NCBI GenBank assembly: GCA_946122785.1
Contig: CAMGYJ010000009.1
Location: 23,781,633 to 23,845,632, forward strand
Source of the DNA: Linum tenue
Taxonomy: Eukaryota; Streptophyta; Magnoliopsida; Malpighiales; Linaceae
DNA length: 64,000 bases
Direction of reading: 5' to 3'
The first letter of the stretch is position 1. Every line of letters starts with the position of its first letter. The notes under the pieces are model-generated. The model worked only from the letters and a program-made list of their open reading frames with translations. It had not been told where the DNA came from and did not search any database. Made by a program: the position numbers and the translations under genes. Shown piece by piece: positions 1 to 12,500 of this stretch.

Positions 1-1098
1 CGGATAAGCGAATATGGAGCAAGGAAAAAAGGGGAGACTATTCTGTAAAGTCGGCCTATAGATTGTGGGAAGGCAGAAATGTGGAGGAAGAGGGGGGATT
101 TTATTCGCTAGTAGAGTGGAAGAGATTTTGGAACTTGAAAATTCCCCCAAAGGTGAAAATCTTTGCTTGGCGATGGCTATGGAATATTCTTCCTACGGGG
201 GCTCGGATTGTGGAACAAACACAAACGAGTACTGAAGGGTGACCTTTTTGTGATCTAAAGGAGACGCAGGACCATATCTTTCGTGACTGTTGATGGGTTC
301 GAAGGGTTTGAAGATCTACCAAGATGGATTCATACATAGACAGAGGGGAAGCTCTTACCTCGAAGGAATGGTATTGCAAATTGCAGGAAATAGAGTCCGA
401 TGAAATGATTGCATCCTTCTTGGTGGTACTCTGGTACATTTGGGATCAACAAAACTGCCAGTTGTGGAATAGGAAGAAATTAGAAGAGTAGGAAGTGGTG
501 CCCAGAGCAAAAGGTTGGCTGAATGATTACATGACAATTGACTGTTTGCAGCGGTAAAAAGATCCTCGATAGCAGCCGCCCATACTTGCTTCAGTGAAGA
601 TCAATGTTGACGCCTCATGCATATCAGAGCGAGGAACGGGCCGGGGTGTGGTGATCCGAAATGGAAAGGGATGATGTCTGTTTGCAGCGGTAAAGAGATC
701 AAGAGTTCAATGGAACCCAGAAGAAGCGGAAGCGCTAGCCATTGAATTCGGCATGGAGCTGGCAAGAAGGTTCAAGTTTCGGGAAATGGAGATAGAGTCA
801 GATAGCCAGAGAGTGATCTCCCAGCTTCGATGCGAGGAAGAAAGGCAGACGGAGATTGGGCTTCTTTGTGCGGAGATCTGGGCAAAAGCCCAAGCATTTG
901 ATCGGGTGGTTTGGAGCTTAGCAGGTTAGAATAAGAACAAACCGGTCCATTTAAAGGTCCACATGGACTGTAACTAGGATGCTGAAGAAGTGTGGATTGA
1001 CAGAACACCTTTTTTCTTGTACCTCTTCTTAGAGAGGATTATCCTGAAAACTCTTATGATTCTAATTAATTAAAGGAATACAATTTTCTCTAAAAAAA
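1..1098 (+). mobile_element. LINE (non-LTR retrotransposon) 3' end, degenerate
   Basis: The plus strand encodes, with frameshifts and stops, a reverse-transcriptase zinc-binding segment (DYSVKSAYRLW, then WKRFWNLKIPPKVKIFAWRW, about 30-250) and an RNase H-like segment (INVDASCISERGTGRGVVI at about 600-660, then EEAEALAIEFG and IESDSQRVI). This order is typical of plant L1-type LINE ORF2 C-termini. The unit ends in an A-run at 1092-1098 that abuts the interior of a copia LTR. It therefore looks like a LINE that inserted into that LTR, with its own 5' part outside the window. No intact frame remains. Confidence 0.8.
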
Positions 1099-1387
1099 TG
1101 TAAATGTGTAGTGTAGTGGGCCCTTGGTTAAATTAGTGCTCAAGCCCATGCAACCCATAATTGCCCACATAGAAGATGCAGAAACATGATGCTAGGGTTC
1201 GACTGGAGCTGGCTATTTGTAGGTCTCCTAGCTCATTATGTAAGTTTAACAAACCTGATCAGTAACAACAGTAGTCGAAGAGCGTTCAAGCTCTTCTGCG
1301 GATTACTGCTGGAAACTCCAGGAATACCATGTAAATCTGTGTCTGATTTCCATTTCTAATTTCTGTTTCAATTCCGATTTATCATCA
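1099..1387 (+). repeat. 5' LTR (truncated) of the decayed copia
   Basis: From TGTAAATGTGTAG to the terminal CA at 1387 this matches 6305-6585 closely, including a shared CATGCAACCCATAATTGCCC block. The left end is cut at the LINE A-run. The tRNA-Met primer-binding site starts at 1388. Confidence 0.88.
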
Positions 1388-1450
1388 TGGTATTAGAGCC
1401 ATCAACAATTGAATCTTATCGGTTGTCTGTTCTTCTGAGTTCGATTAATT

Positions 1451-4400
1451 ATGCTCTCTAGGAATTTTAGTTCTGAGTATTTGTGGAAGGGAAAGGTTTG
1501 CTAGGGATTCTTGATGGCACGAGCGCAAAACCAGAAGGGGTTGCTGCCAAACCACAAGCCATCGTTGCCTGGAATCAAAACGATGCGCGAGTTCGTTCAT
1601 GGCTTCTCGATCTGTTGATCCATCCACTGTCTGGGTCTCCGGTTGTATCCTACTGCAAATCATATGCGGCGTCATCTCTTGGTAATGTATGCCACTGTTA
1701 ACGCAACCCGTCAATTTGAAGTCCAACTTGCACTAACCCGGTTGGAACAAGGAGATCGTAGTGTTTTGGAGTACTTCAATGCTTCCCATGAACTTTGGTT
1801 AGAACAAGACCTTTCTCCATGTTGCCCTTCGTCCGCTCTCTATACTCATCCAAGATGCCATTGTCGAGCGGATGCAGATGCGACTCCTTAATTTTTTGAT
1901 GAAGTTCAGACCTGAATTCGAGTCTGTGCGTGCAACTCTATTGAATCGGGACATACTCAATTTGATGGTGTGCTGGGAACGCTTGTGAGGGAGGAAACAC
2001 GTCTCCGCACACATGTGGTCATTGATCTACGCCCGGGACAGGGTGAATCCCTCGTTGCAGCTGTTGCCACACAACATTCTTGTGGTGGCAATCATGAATC
2101 GTCTGCCTTCGCTGTCGATCGACCCCAGTTCCATTGGAGAGTTCATACTTCGGATTTGGAGTGTTATCGTTGTAGTAAAAAGGGCCATGTGCAAAAGCAT
2201 TGTCGTTGTAATTTCTGTGTGTATTGCAAGCGTATGGGACATATAATTCTCAATTGTAGTATGAGGGAGCGGAATGCAGCGCGCGACGGAGGACCTCCTG
2301 CTAGGCATGGTGCATCGTTTGCTCATGAGGGAAATACACCTCATCTCGGTCTGGTTATGGAGATAGGTCCGCTTATGGGATGTATCATGCTTCTGATGCT
2401 CAACGTTGGCGCCCAGCAGCCAGCGATTCCACTCGTTGGTATCTAGCAGCTTCACATGGTCCTACTCCTTGCAACACAAGTGGAAACAAATATGCCCCAG
2501 CTGGCGCACATGGTGAGGCAGGATCCTGGACTGGTGGAGTGACCGTCCAAATTGTGGAAAAAAATCATCAAGCAGCTGTTAGCGCGGCATTTGCCACTCT
2601 ACATGGAATGGGTAAGATTCGTACTCCTTGGTTGCTCGATTCAGCATGTTATAATCACATGACCTGTGACTCTAATGTTTTAAAAAAGGTAAATCCAGTG
2701 CATGATGTTGAGTTAACTATTGCTAATGGATCGAAATTGCAAGTCAAGGGAATGTGCGATATTAATGATATAGGGATGTCATTGTGTAATAATTTTTTTG
2801 TTCCTAACCTCGTACCTAATCTAGTTTCCGCTGGTCAACTTACTGAGCCTTGCAGCGTTTGTTTGCTCCATCTGGCTATCTCATATAGGATTCGAAGATG
2901 GGGAGGCAAATCGAAAGGGGGAGTAAGCAAGGTTGACTTTTTCATCTCGACGAACTGCATGGGCATTCTGTTTCTTCTGTTGTTCGTGGATCACAGTCTA
3001 TGTCTGTCAGTAGTCCGTCGTTATCTCCGTTGTTGAGTTCTTGTTTAGGGCATCCCCACTCAGCTCGTCTTTATGCTATGTTCAAAAAATCTTTACTTGG
3101 TACAACTAGGGTCAGTATTCCAGAGTTTCATTCTTGTACCAGCTGTGTCGAAGCTAAAACTGCCATTATTTCTTATCAATTGAGTACTAATGTTATTCAG
3201 GAACCTTTTCATTTGATTCATATTGATATTTGGGGACCTGCACCCATTGTTACTCGACATGGTTTTTGGTATTTTGCTCTTTTTTTTATCATGCCACTCG
3301 ATACACCTGGATTTATCTTATTCGTTTAAAATCATATTTGCGTTTTGTAGCCATTGAATTTCTCAATATGATTCAAACTCAATTTGGCAAAGACGTGAAA
3401 ATCATTCGCTCCGATCCAGGTGGAGAATTTAGTTCTTCTCCTCTACGCGAGGTTTATCGCTCCCGTGGCATTCTGTGTCAAAAATCGTGCCCTGGTGTTT
3501 CTCAACAGAATGGTCTTGTTGAGTGAAAAAATTGTCATGTCATAGAGCTCACTAGACCCTTGCTGTTGGCTTTTGCGGTACCTGGTCGTTTTTGGCCAGA
3601 GGCCATGGTTACTGCAGTAAGGTTGATCAACTACCAGCTTACTCTGGTTTTAGGTAACGAGAGTCCTTGTTTTAAACTCTATTCTCGTCCTCTGGATATT
3701 CTGGTCTCCGTGTTTTTGGATGTCTTTGTTTGTGTGGACGCCTCGTCGTGAACGTACAAAATTAACTTCGAAAACTGCTAAATGTGCGTTCATGGGTTAT
3801 AGTGATGTTCATAAAGTATACTTGTGCTACGATACCGTTACTCAATGCGTTCGTGTGGCCAACACTATTTTCTTTTTTGAACATTTTTGTTTTTTTAGTC
3901 CTCGTCTTCTGTTGAATCTGTTTTCCCTATGTATGGTTCCTTGCCCATTTTCGCCTTTGATGAGCCTGCCGATGACTTGGATGCTTCCCTTCCCCCTGAT
4001 GATCTCGACTCCACAGGTCCGTCTTCTCAGTCACCTACTGCCTCCTCCACTTCTAGCAGTTCACCGCCCTCCTCTGGTGGTCCACTTCCCACTCCTACTG
4101 CTTCTAGTTCGCACATCACGCTTGTTCAGCCTCGACGATCACTTCGGTCTACCAAGGGGGTTCCACCTGCTCATTTCCATGATTTTGTTGCTCACGGTGT
4201 TGATGGTTTTATAGTTCCAACCTGCTACAAGGATGCTCAAGTAGATCCGGTGTGGGAGGAGGAGATGGGGAGTGAATTTGATGCCCTTCATGCAAACGAT
4301 ACTTGGGATGTGGTTGATCGCCCTACTCCTGATACCCCGACAATCGTTAGGTTTACAACATTAAGACTTTTCCCGATGGTCCCATTGAACGACATAAGGC

Positions 4401-6240
4401 GTGTCTAGTGGCTTTGGGTTATACATAGGAGCATGGGTTGGACTATAATGAGACTTTTGGGTTGGGTGAGGGTTTTCTTTTGTACAACCCGCCTCTTTTG
4501 CGTTGGGTTTGGATTTTGGATTACACAACCCGTAGAACCCGACCCAACCCGTGTTCCAATTATTGGTATGAGTTCGTATCCAAAAAAATATTTATGTCGT
4601 ATATAGCCATACTTATGAGAAAATTAAGATATTTCGCCATGTTTTTCTCTTAAGCTCTCACTAATCTAATGCATTCTTCGACTTAAAGTTTAGAAATAGA
4701 TTTAATATAACTATGATTCACGTAATTCTTTTTCTTGTGTACAATTTTAAAAGAATATCATATTATGGATGCGTTCATTTGTAACCTTTTTAGCCTATTT
4801 CAACAAATATCGTGAAAAAAAACTAGACATAAGCTGAAGTAAATCAAGTTTTATTAAAATTCAAACAATATTTATGAATTTTGATACCTTTCACCTCGGT
4901 CTATTCGTTTGAATTTTTAATTTGTTATAAAATATTTTTATGAAGTAGAATAATTACATATTTTGTGTTGGGTTGGATTTTTACTTAAAAATATCGCCAA
5001 CCCGACCCAACCCAATTAGAAACAAACCGTAGGGTTTAGATTTTTTTGGGTGGGTTTGGGTTTAATATTTCCCAAACCGTAGTGCATGGGTCGGGTGATT
5101 AAAATGCCTAAACCCGGACCACCCGACCCATGTACACCCCTAAGGATGGGTACGCAGAATGAAGCGTTCTCTCTATGGGTTAAAGCAAGCACCACGTGCT
5201 TGGTTTGAAAAATTTCATTCGACTCGGGTGAAGCTTGGTTACAATCAAAGTTTAAATGATATGTATCTGTTCCTTAAGACCTCGTCGCAGGGGATTGTAC
5301 TGCTGCTTCTGTATGTAGATGACATGATCATCACAGGGTCGGATCTTAATGGGATTCGCAACTTGAAAGAAGGGTTGCGTTCCGAATCAAGGATTTGTGA
5401 GAGTTATCTTATTTCCTGGGGCTAGAAGTTTCTTGAAGCAAGGCAGAAATATTTCTCAGTCAAAGGAAGTATATTCCTGATCTTTGAAGAGACTATAATA
5501 TGGAAGACTGTACGTCAGTGAGTACTCCAATGGAGTACAATTTCAAATTGGGTAAGGGCTCGAGCGAGAAAATCAAGGATGACAAACAATATCGGAGTAT
5601 TGTCGGAAGTCTTATCTACTTATCTGTGACTCGACCATATATTTCATATGCCGTGCAGCTAGTTAGTCAATTCATGGTAGATCCTCTCACAAATCATTTG
5701 GCAGTTGTGTTTCGTATACTTCGGTACTTGCAAGGGACGAAGGAGATGTGCATTCTGTTTCGTTATACAGAGATGACCACTCTGAGAGCTTGGTCTGATT
5801 CAGACTATGGTGGGTGCATTGACACTAGATGGTCTACCACTGGATGGTGTGGCCAATTCGGGAACGCATTCATTTCCTGGAGATGCAAGAAGCAGGATAA
5901 AGTGTCTAAATCTTCCACAGAGGCCGAGTACAAGGCAATGTCAGATGTTATTTCAGAGCTGACTTGGTTGCGCCAACTTTTGATTGACATGGGCGTTGAT
6001 AGTACAGGTCCTATGGACTTGTATGTCGATAATACCAGCGTGATTCGGATAGCAGAGAACCTAGTACTGCACGACCGAACTAGACACATAGATATACATA
6101 TGCATTATGTTTGGGATGAAGTTCGAGATGGATCACTAGCTCTACACTATGTTTGAACTGAAGAACGGGTTGCCTACTTGTTCACTAAAGCTTTTTCAAC
6201 TGGTCGTCATCGATTTCTGTCTAACAAATTGATACTCATG
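1451..6240 (+). pseudogene. copia gag-pol polyprotein, multiply broken
   Basis: Read across frames, the order is: gag; a CCHC-like knuckle (CYRCSKKGHVQKHC, about 2160); protease region WLLDSACYNHMT, where the usual DSGAT core reads DSACYN; integrase HHCC and core (HIDIWGPAP about 3220, IIRSDPGGEF about 3410, QQNGLVE about 3510); start of reverse transcriptase (DGPIERHKACLVALGYT, about 4370); then, after the foreign insert, RSLYGLKQAPRAW and YVDDMIITG (about 5310); and RNase H (SDSDYGGCIDTRWST, then SSTEAEYKAMSD). Stops and frame changes occur at about 1700, 1890, 3330, 3525, 4410, 5425 and 6155. The altered protease core and missing palm sequence make activity impossible. Confidence 0.85.
4458..5143. 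mobile_element. hAT-like non-autonomous insert replacing part of copia RT
   Basis: The copia frame is recognisable up to GLDYNETF (about 4457) and resumes at KRSLYGLKQ (5160). Between them lies AT-rich DNA whose ends are packed with CCCGACCCAACCC and GGGTTGGGT motifs. The right end reads ACCCATGTACACCCCTA, the complement of the TAGGGGTGTACATGGGT terminus common in plant hAT-type elements. No matching left terminus was found, and about 130 codons of reverse transcriptase are missing. An insertion followed by a deletion of its left end and adjoining copia sequence is the likely history. Confidence 0.6.
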
Positions 6241-6264
6241 AACCAATATCAATTTGGGGGAGGT

Positions 6265-6585
6265 TGTTGAATATATTGCTAATATGCTATCTTGTATTCT
6301 TAATGTAAATGTGTAGTGTAGTGGGCCCTTAAATTAGTGTTCAAGCCCATGCAACCCATAATTGCCCACATAGAAGATGCTGAAACGTGGTGCTAGGGTT
6401 CGGCTGGAGCTGGCTATTTGTAGGTCTCCTAGTTCAGTCTGTTCTTAACAAATCTAATCAGAAACATCAATAGTCAAAGGGCGTTCAAGCTCTTCCGTGG
6501 ATTAGTCCTGGAAACTCTAGGGATACCAGTAAACCCGTGTCCGTTTTGCATTTCTGATTTTTGTTTAAGTTCCTATTTATCATCA
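6265..6585 (+). repeat. 3' LTR of the decayed copia
   Basis: This 321-bp LTR begins TGTTGAATAT just after a purine-rich tract (6251-6263) and ends CA. Compared with the 5' copy it carries several substitutions and a short indel near GGGCCCTT, so the insertion is not recent. Confidence 0.88.
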
Positions 6586-7194
6586 AATGAAGAGGTCAAT
6601 TCGCTCTAAACCGATTCAATGTAGACTAAATTATTATAAACATATACTCGCCACAAAGCGCGAGTCAATTATCTAGTTAAGATTTAAAAGTGACAAAACA
6701 CTAGATCTGATTATACCACTCGATCAAACATGAAGTCGTGAAACATATCAATATCGAAGGAGGAAATCTTCTTGACCCGTCAGCAGCTACTAGTTTTGAT
6801 GCAAATTATTAAGATAAAGTTTTCTCTTCCTATTTACATTTATCCCTAACTCAAGGAAAAGGACAAAGATCCCCATCATCGAAGAGGGGGTTTAAAGCCA
6901 AATCTTTGATTTAACCTGTCTTTAGGGGACACTGAAAACCGGGGCTTAATTTGGCTTTACCATCAAAACAAACCAAAAAACAACCAGGGATTAACGTTGC
7001 CTCGAGTGGAGGTGGCAGAGCACAGAGAATCTCGCCATTAACAAGGAGGAAAGAAGAACTCTTGCAAGTGCTGTACATAAGGTGTCGGTCGATGTACATA
7101 TATACCGAGTAAACTAAATAAGAATTAATTCATTTGAGTACGATGGAGGAAGTCACGTGCAATGGCGTCGGAGATGTTGGAATCCGGCCAAAAA
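6586..7194. other. intergenic, no gene recognised
   Basis: Mixed-composition DNA between the copia and the hAT element. A 62-codon minus-strand frame (6911-7099) matches no family I know. No RNA gene or repeat is visible. Confidence 0.5.
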
Positions 7195-8347
7195 CAACCA
7201 CACAAGGTTGTCAACCCGCGGGTCGACCCGCGGGTTGACCCGGGTTGGCCCGGACCCGCCCTTAAAAACGGGCTAATCCAACCCAAATCACTATCAGCCC
7301 GGAACTGGTCAAACCCGTTGAAACCCGGTGAAACCCGGACGGTTAGCCCGGCCGGGTCAGCGGGCTATTCCTTCTGCTGGCTGTTTTTACTTGTGCGACG
7401 TCGTTGCTGGGGAATGGCTAGAAACAGAATGCGAGAAGTAGAGGCAGAGGCAGAGCGTCGTCTTTACCCTAGGACCCCTCCTCCTTTCCATTCCTTCCCG
7501 CAGTCCCGTCCCTCTATCTCCAGCTCGGCAGGTCCGCTTCCGCAACCTGCTAGTGAATAGTGATCACATCAACGGCGACAAGCTCCAGTTCGCCGGGGAG
7601 AGGTCGCCAGCTCCATTCCCTCTCTCCATCGCATCCAGCCATCCACCTTCCTCTGAAGCTTCATCGTCCTTCCTCTGCCTCCATGTAATATTTTGTTTAT
7701 TTATTATTTGGATTTATATTGAACAAGGGTCAAATTTGGATTTATATTTTGTTTATTTATTGTTTGCTTGGAGATTCATATATTGCTAGAATCCTAGCTA
7801 GCGTAAGAAATTTCCCAAATGCACGTGTGAATAAATTAAGTAAGTTAAGGTTCAAGTTTATTAGGAGGTATATTTAGAGGGAACTTGGAATTGATATAGC
7901 AAGCATTTCAAATTTGCGCCTGTGTTTAGATCCTTTTTGTCTCTCTCTAACAAGACTTGTTCTTGGAATTGACTCTAATATCGTCTTTGATTGTTATTTA
8001 TGTGTGTTGTAGTTTAGGTAGTGTTGCATTCTTCTTATATTGGAATCAAGATAAGTACAATATATAGACTATTTTCATATTTCCGGGCTAAACCGGGCTA
8101 AACCGGGTGACCCATTAACCCATGACCCACTAGCTCAACCGGGTCTGGGTCGACCCGCGGGTTGACAACCTTGCAACCACATAATCAGGCAAATTTGTGG
8201 TGGGGAAGTCCACCGGATACGGTGCGAATAAATGCAGAAGAGTTGCATTGGATTCTCATCCCTGAGAGGAATGGCTGGAATGGTTGTACGTCAAGGTTTC
8301 ATTCCAATTTAATACGTTGGCCCGATCTAGTATATAAGAATTTGTAA
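7162..8347 (+). pseudogene. small ORF of unknown function split by a hAT insertion
   Basis: An ATG at 7162 opens a frame (MASEMLESGQKQPH) that runs into the hAT terminus at 7203. Removing the element and one TSD copy joins it in frame with 8182-8347, giving 69 codons including a TAA stop; the second part contains NQANLWWGSPPDTVRINAEE. The 41 + 166 nt sum is divisible by three. I recognise no family. It may be one exon of a larger gene or a chance ORF. Confidence 0.35.
7203..8173. mobile_element. non-autonomous hAT element with perfect 8-bp TSD
   Basis: The terminal inverted repeats CAAGGTTGTCAACCCGCGGG (left) and CCCGCGGGTTGACAACCTTG (right) are perfect over at least 20 bp. They are flanked by the direct repeat CAACCACA at 7195-7202 and 8174-8181, and an 8-bp TSD is the hAT signature. 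The subterminal regions carry many CCCGGG and GACCCG motifs. The 971-bp interior encodes no transposase; two short ORFs (7162-7560 and 7553-7789) match nothing I know. It would need a transposase supplied elsewhere. Confidence 0.9.
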
Positions 8348-8504
8348 TAAAAGTTTTATCATCGAAAAACAATCTCAACCTCAACTCACTTACGAATAAA
8401 TTAGCTCGAGAGTCGATTCCTTAAGTAACAAGTCCAATATCAGACGAGTTTTTACTCTATCCGAACGCTGAGTCACTCGTGAACAGTTATGTTCGTGTGA
8501 AGCT
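8182..8504. other. intergenic, end of split ORF then AT-rich DNA
   Basis: Apart from the tail of the split ORF, ending at 8347, I see no gene, RNA or repeat before the MULE TSD at 8505. Confidence 0.5.
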
Positions 8505-8513
8505 CTACACATG

Positions 8514-8566
8514 GGCTCCGGATAGCATAACAACACCTTAAGTGTTGTTATTATAACAACAGGGGT
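8514..8566 (+). repeat. left terminal inverted repeat of the Ulp1 MULE
   Basis: Starts GGCTCCGGATAGC and contains an internal palindrome TGTTGTTATTATAACAACA. The corresponding right end is at about 18966-19017. Confidence 0.75.
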
Positions 8567-8655
8567 ATAAGGGTAACTGCACAAAATATTAAATAATAAG
8601 TTGTTTTCTTTTACCTGGCATTAAATTTGAAATTCAAAATTAATAATAAAATTCA

Positions 8656-8857
8656 TTGAAGCGCGCGATTGAGACATTTCCGTTTTCCGCTTTCCCCTTT
8701 CCCCTCTGCTCACGAACTGCTCTCCGACGGGACGTCTCCTTCGGTTGCTCTCTCCCTGTTCTCGCCAAATTTCCATCTGCATCGAGCGATTTCGTCTGCG
8801 CCTTGTGGATTTCCTTCGCGCGATTCTGTTTCCTCTGTCGCCGAAGTGAATTTCGAG
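8656..8857 (+). promoter_or_regulatory. probable 5' UTR exon of the Ulp1 gene
   Basis: This pyrimidine- and GC-richer stretch ends at a consensus donor (CGAG|GTATGCC, exon end 8857). An acceptor, TTTGTAG, lies at about 9590-9596, two bases before the ATG at 9599. This suggests a non-coding first exon and a roughly 740-bp leader intron. The transcription start is inferred, not seen. Confidence 0.5.
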
Positions 8858-9598
8858 GTATGCCGGTGATTTCCTCCGCTAAACTGTCTTCTCCTCCGTC
8901 GTCAGTTTTGGTCTGCGAAGTCGCCGTTGTCGTTTGGCGTCGCCGGAGTTCCACTTGTATGGTGTTAGTTTGGCGTCGCCGTTATCGTTTTCGTTAGCAT
9001 TGTCATTGCTTGCTTCTGCTATTGAATTTACAACCTTCGTTTTCATGTTTGCCCTCTGTTACTTTCGTTTTCCAGTTTTCTGCGATGTTTTGACGCATCC
9101 AGTCTAAATTTGTTGAAGGAGACGAGGAAATTTCATAGTTGTGCGTTCTGGTTAGGTTTTGTTGGATGTTTCTTCATTTTTGTGGTGTGCTTTGATTATT
9201 TTAGGGTTTCTGGTTTCTCATGAGTCGTTTGTGGTGTTGTTTAGTAGTTCTGTTGTTTTGTTCTATATTTTGGTGGTGCGCTTTGTGTTCGGTGACAGTT
9301 AGGGTGTTTGTGGGTTCAGTTGGGACCTTTCTGGAGGGTTTTAATAAAACTATTGTGTATTTCCAGGCTGCTGTTGGTGGTTCTTTTAAAAGGTTTTGTG
9401 GTTTGTGTTTCGGATTTCACAGTTTGGTTTAGAAGATTTACTGGTGTGCATTTGCAGTTGTTGTTTGTCTCCTTTACATCTGATTATTGGATTGTTTTCA
9501 TGGTTGTACAGTTTGCATTAGGCCCTTGATGGTTTGCATTTTATATGTTCTGGTATGAGATTGCTTATGTTGGTTTGTGTTTTGGTTGCTTTGTAGGC

Positions 9599-12500
9599 AT
9601 GGCACCTGGTAAGAAACGTGCAGTAAAGGGGAAAGAAAAGGAAAAAGTTCCAACACCTAAGCGAGAGAAAGATGGTGCTTCTCCTGTGCCTGGAAAGCGG
9701 GATAAGAGGCATCGTAGTAATACTAATCATATTCTTGCCATCATGGATGCTGACAGTACAAGTGAAGAAAAACTGCAGATGCTTGATCCTCTGGGTTTTA
9801 GGGGTGTGTCGAGGGTTAAGCTTACGAGACTCCCGGATAATTTTACTGAATGGCTTTGCAAAAGTTTTGATGTCAGTTCAAGGTCTTTCCCGCTACTTCG
9901 GTCAGGGAAGTTTAGAATTGGAGAGGCAAATGTGGTGAGAGTCTATGGTTTGCCGCGTGGACCGTATGCTGTTAAGCTGGATATGTTCAGTGCAGCCCAG
10001 AGGCACATGTGGGGAATTGAGTTAGGGCTTTCCAATACTAGGAAAGGAAAGGCGACATTGGCAAACGTTAAACTAGCATTGGAAGAGGAGAGGGACAATA
10101 AGAAGTGGAGGGATCTTTTTGTACTGTATGCAATGGAGGCAGTTCTGTGTCCCAGTGGAAATTTGAAGATTAACCTCTCCTATGCTGGTTTTTTGCAAGA
10201 TGAAATGGTCGCTGACTTCACCCAATATAATTGGTGTAAGCATGTGGCTGACCATTTTAATGACAGTATGGTTGAAGTGGTTCAATCAAAATCAAAGTTC
10301 CCTGGTGACGTTCATCTTCTTTTTGTAAGTCAATAAATATACCCCTTTTCGAATTTTGGTTTACTGTTTCATTTATGGTTTGTTTATTGATGAATGTGGT
10401 GTGGTTGAAGATGTTTATGGTTTGTTTAAGAATATTTATGGTTTTCTTTTGCCCCCCCTGTTATAATGTTTGTGGTATTGTTTTTCATTTCTGGTTTGTT
10501 TATTGACGAATGTGGTGTGGTTGAAGATGTTTATGGTTTGTTTAAGAATATTTATGGTTTGCTTTTGCCCCCTTTGTTATAATGTTTCTGGTATTGTTTA
10601 TCATTTATGGTTTGTTTATTGACGAATGTGGTGTGGTTGAAGATGTTTATGGTTTGTTTAAGAATATTTATGGTTTGTTTTTGCCTCCCCCCTGTTGTGT
10701 GGTGTGTATTATAATCTTTCTGGCACAGTTTGTTTGTGGTTGCTTGACTTCTGTCTGTTTGTATATGTGGCAGATTTCGATTCTTGACCGTTTGGAGAAC
10801 CCCCCTGAGCTGCCCATAGCGACCTGTAGGCATAGGTCGTACAAAGTCGCAAGTGATGCTTTTCAAGTACTGATGGACGAAGGTCATCTCACTATTGGTC
10901 ATCGAGATGTAGTGGTGGAAGACCAAGCAACCTCCAGTCAACCAATGGGACGAGGACGTGTGCAGGGTTCAAAGAGGAAAAGGCGGGTAGATGATCTTGA
11001 TATGGAGAGGGAAGGGGATCTTCCGAAGCTTCCCTATCTTGACCTCAACTTGGATGGTATTCATTCGGTTGAAGAAGTGAGTGATTTTTCTGTGTTATTC
11101 GTTTTATGGCTTTCTTTAGAGTACTTTCAGTGTGCTTTACAAGTATAGTGGTTTGCATTAGTTTGTTTACGGAATACTTTATTTTATTTATGTGCTGGTT
11201 AGTTGTGTTTTCTGTTGTTTGTTCTTTGGCTTGCTTTAGTGTACTTGTGGTTTCTATTAAAATAATAGTGGTTTGCATTACTTCGTTAAAGGAATATTTT
11301 ATGGTACTCATCGTTTGGTAGGTGTTTTTCTGTGAGAACTCAAACATATGTGGTTTGTATAAGTGTGTTTTAGGTGTTCATTAAAAGGAATGTGAGATTC
11401 TTTAGAAGGTTTATGGTTTGCTTTTGGGCTATTCAGTAACTTTGGGGTGTTTTCGTGTTTTTGTAGGCATATCAGTTGAAGAATGACATGGAAAGTTATA
11501 ATAGGGCTTTGTTGAGGATGGCTACTCATTACAGTTCGAGCATTGAACAAGTTGCTGATCATATAAAGATGCTGGAGGGGCAGCAACCAGAGGATAGTCC
11601 TGAAGATAATGTCGATTTCACTGATAGAGTTGATGATGTTGCTGTTGGTAAGGGAACCAATGATGTCGGTCGTAATGCATCTGCTGCCAATGCTGATGAT
11701 GAGACTGGTGCTAACAGTCCAAAGTCCCCGGGTCTTGATGATTTGTCAATGGAGATGGATAAGGATGGTGCTTGTACTGCTGATGGTGTGTCGCCAGGTG
11801 TTGGTCACAATGATCCTGCTGGCACTGCTAATGATGATACCTCTCCTAAGGGAGTATCAGATTCGAAGGGGCTTGATGATCATCTTGATAATATGACAAT
11901 GGAGATGACACAAAAAAGTGTTGATTCTGAGAATGCTAAGAAGGTGATGGAGATGGACAGCTGTGAGGAAAAGGGACAAGGTGATGATGGAGATGACAAT
12001 GTTGATGGTGTTGATGCAGCTAAGTTGGATAACTTGGTTGAGAAGGTCATAAAGGTATTTTTTACTGTTTTGTGTTTGAATATTTGTGGTGTGGATTATA
12101 CTGTTTTTGGTTTGTTTGTCATGTCTTTTGTAGTAGGTTGTTTTGCATTTGTTAGTAGTGTGGTTTACATATATCTGGTTTTGTTAAAAACTTTTGTGGT
12201 TTGGTTTCTGTAGTCTGCTATGGGGGATGTTTGTGAAGATGTGGTGGTTGATGAGAAAAGGAAAGAAGCTGATGTCGGTGAGGTGCTTGAGGGTTGTGAT
12301 GATAGTGCAGATTTAACATTGAGTCAGCTAGTTAGGAAGGGAAAGGTAATTTGTTGTACAATGTTTCAGTTTTGGTTTGTTTTTGTAGTGTGGTTTATCG
12401 CATTTGTGGTTTGTGTTAGTTGTTTTTAGTACTGTTTTATCTAATTTGTGGGTTGCTTTAAAAATCAGAAAAAATTTAAAGTGAAGAATGCAGGAGGCTC

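Larger units (their letters stand above)
1099..6585 (+). mobile_element. Ty1/copia LTR retrotransposon, decayed
   Basis: A 5' LTR remnant (1099-1387) and a full 3' LTR (6265-6585) bracket a plus-strand gag-pol region. A primer-binding site matching initiator tRNA-Met (TGGTATTAGAGCC) follows the 5' LTR, and a purine-rich tract precedes the 3' LTR. The order protease, integrase, reverse transcriptase, RNase H identifies copia. The element is dead: many frameshifts and stops, and the first half of the reverse transcriptase is replaced by foreign sequence at about 4458-5143. The 5' LTR lacks its first 30-40 bases because the LINE lies there. Confidence 0.9.
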
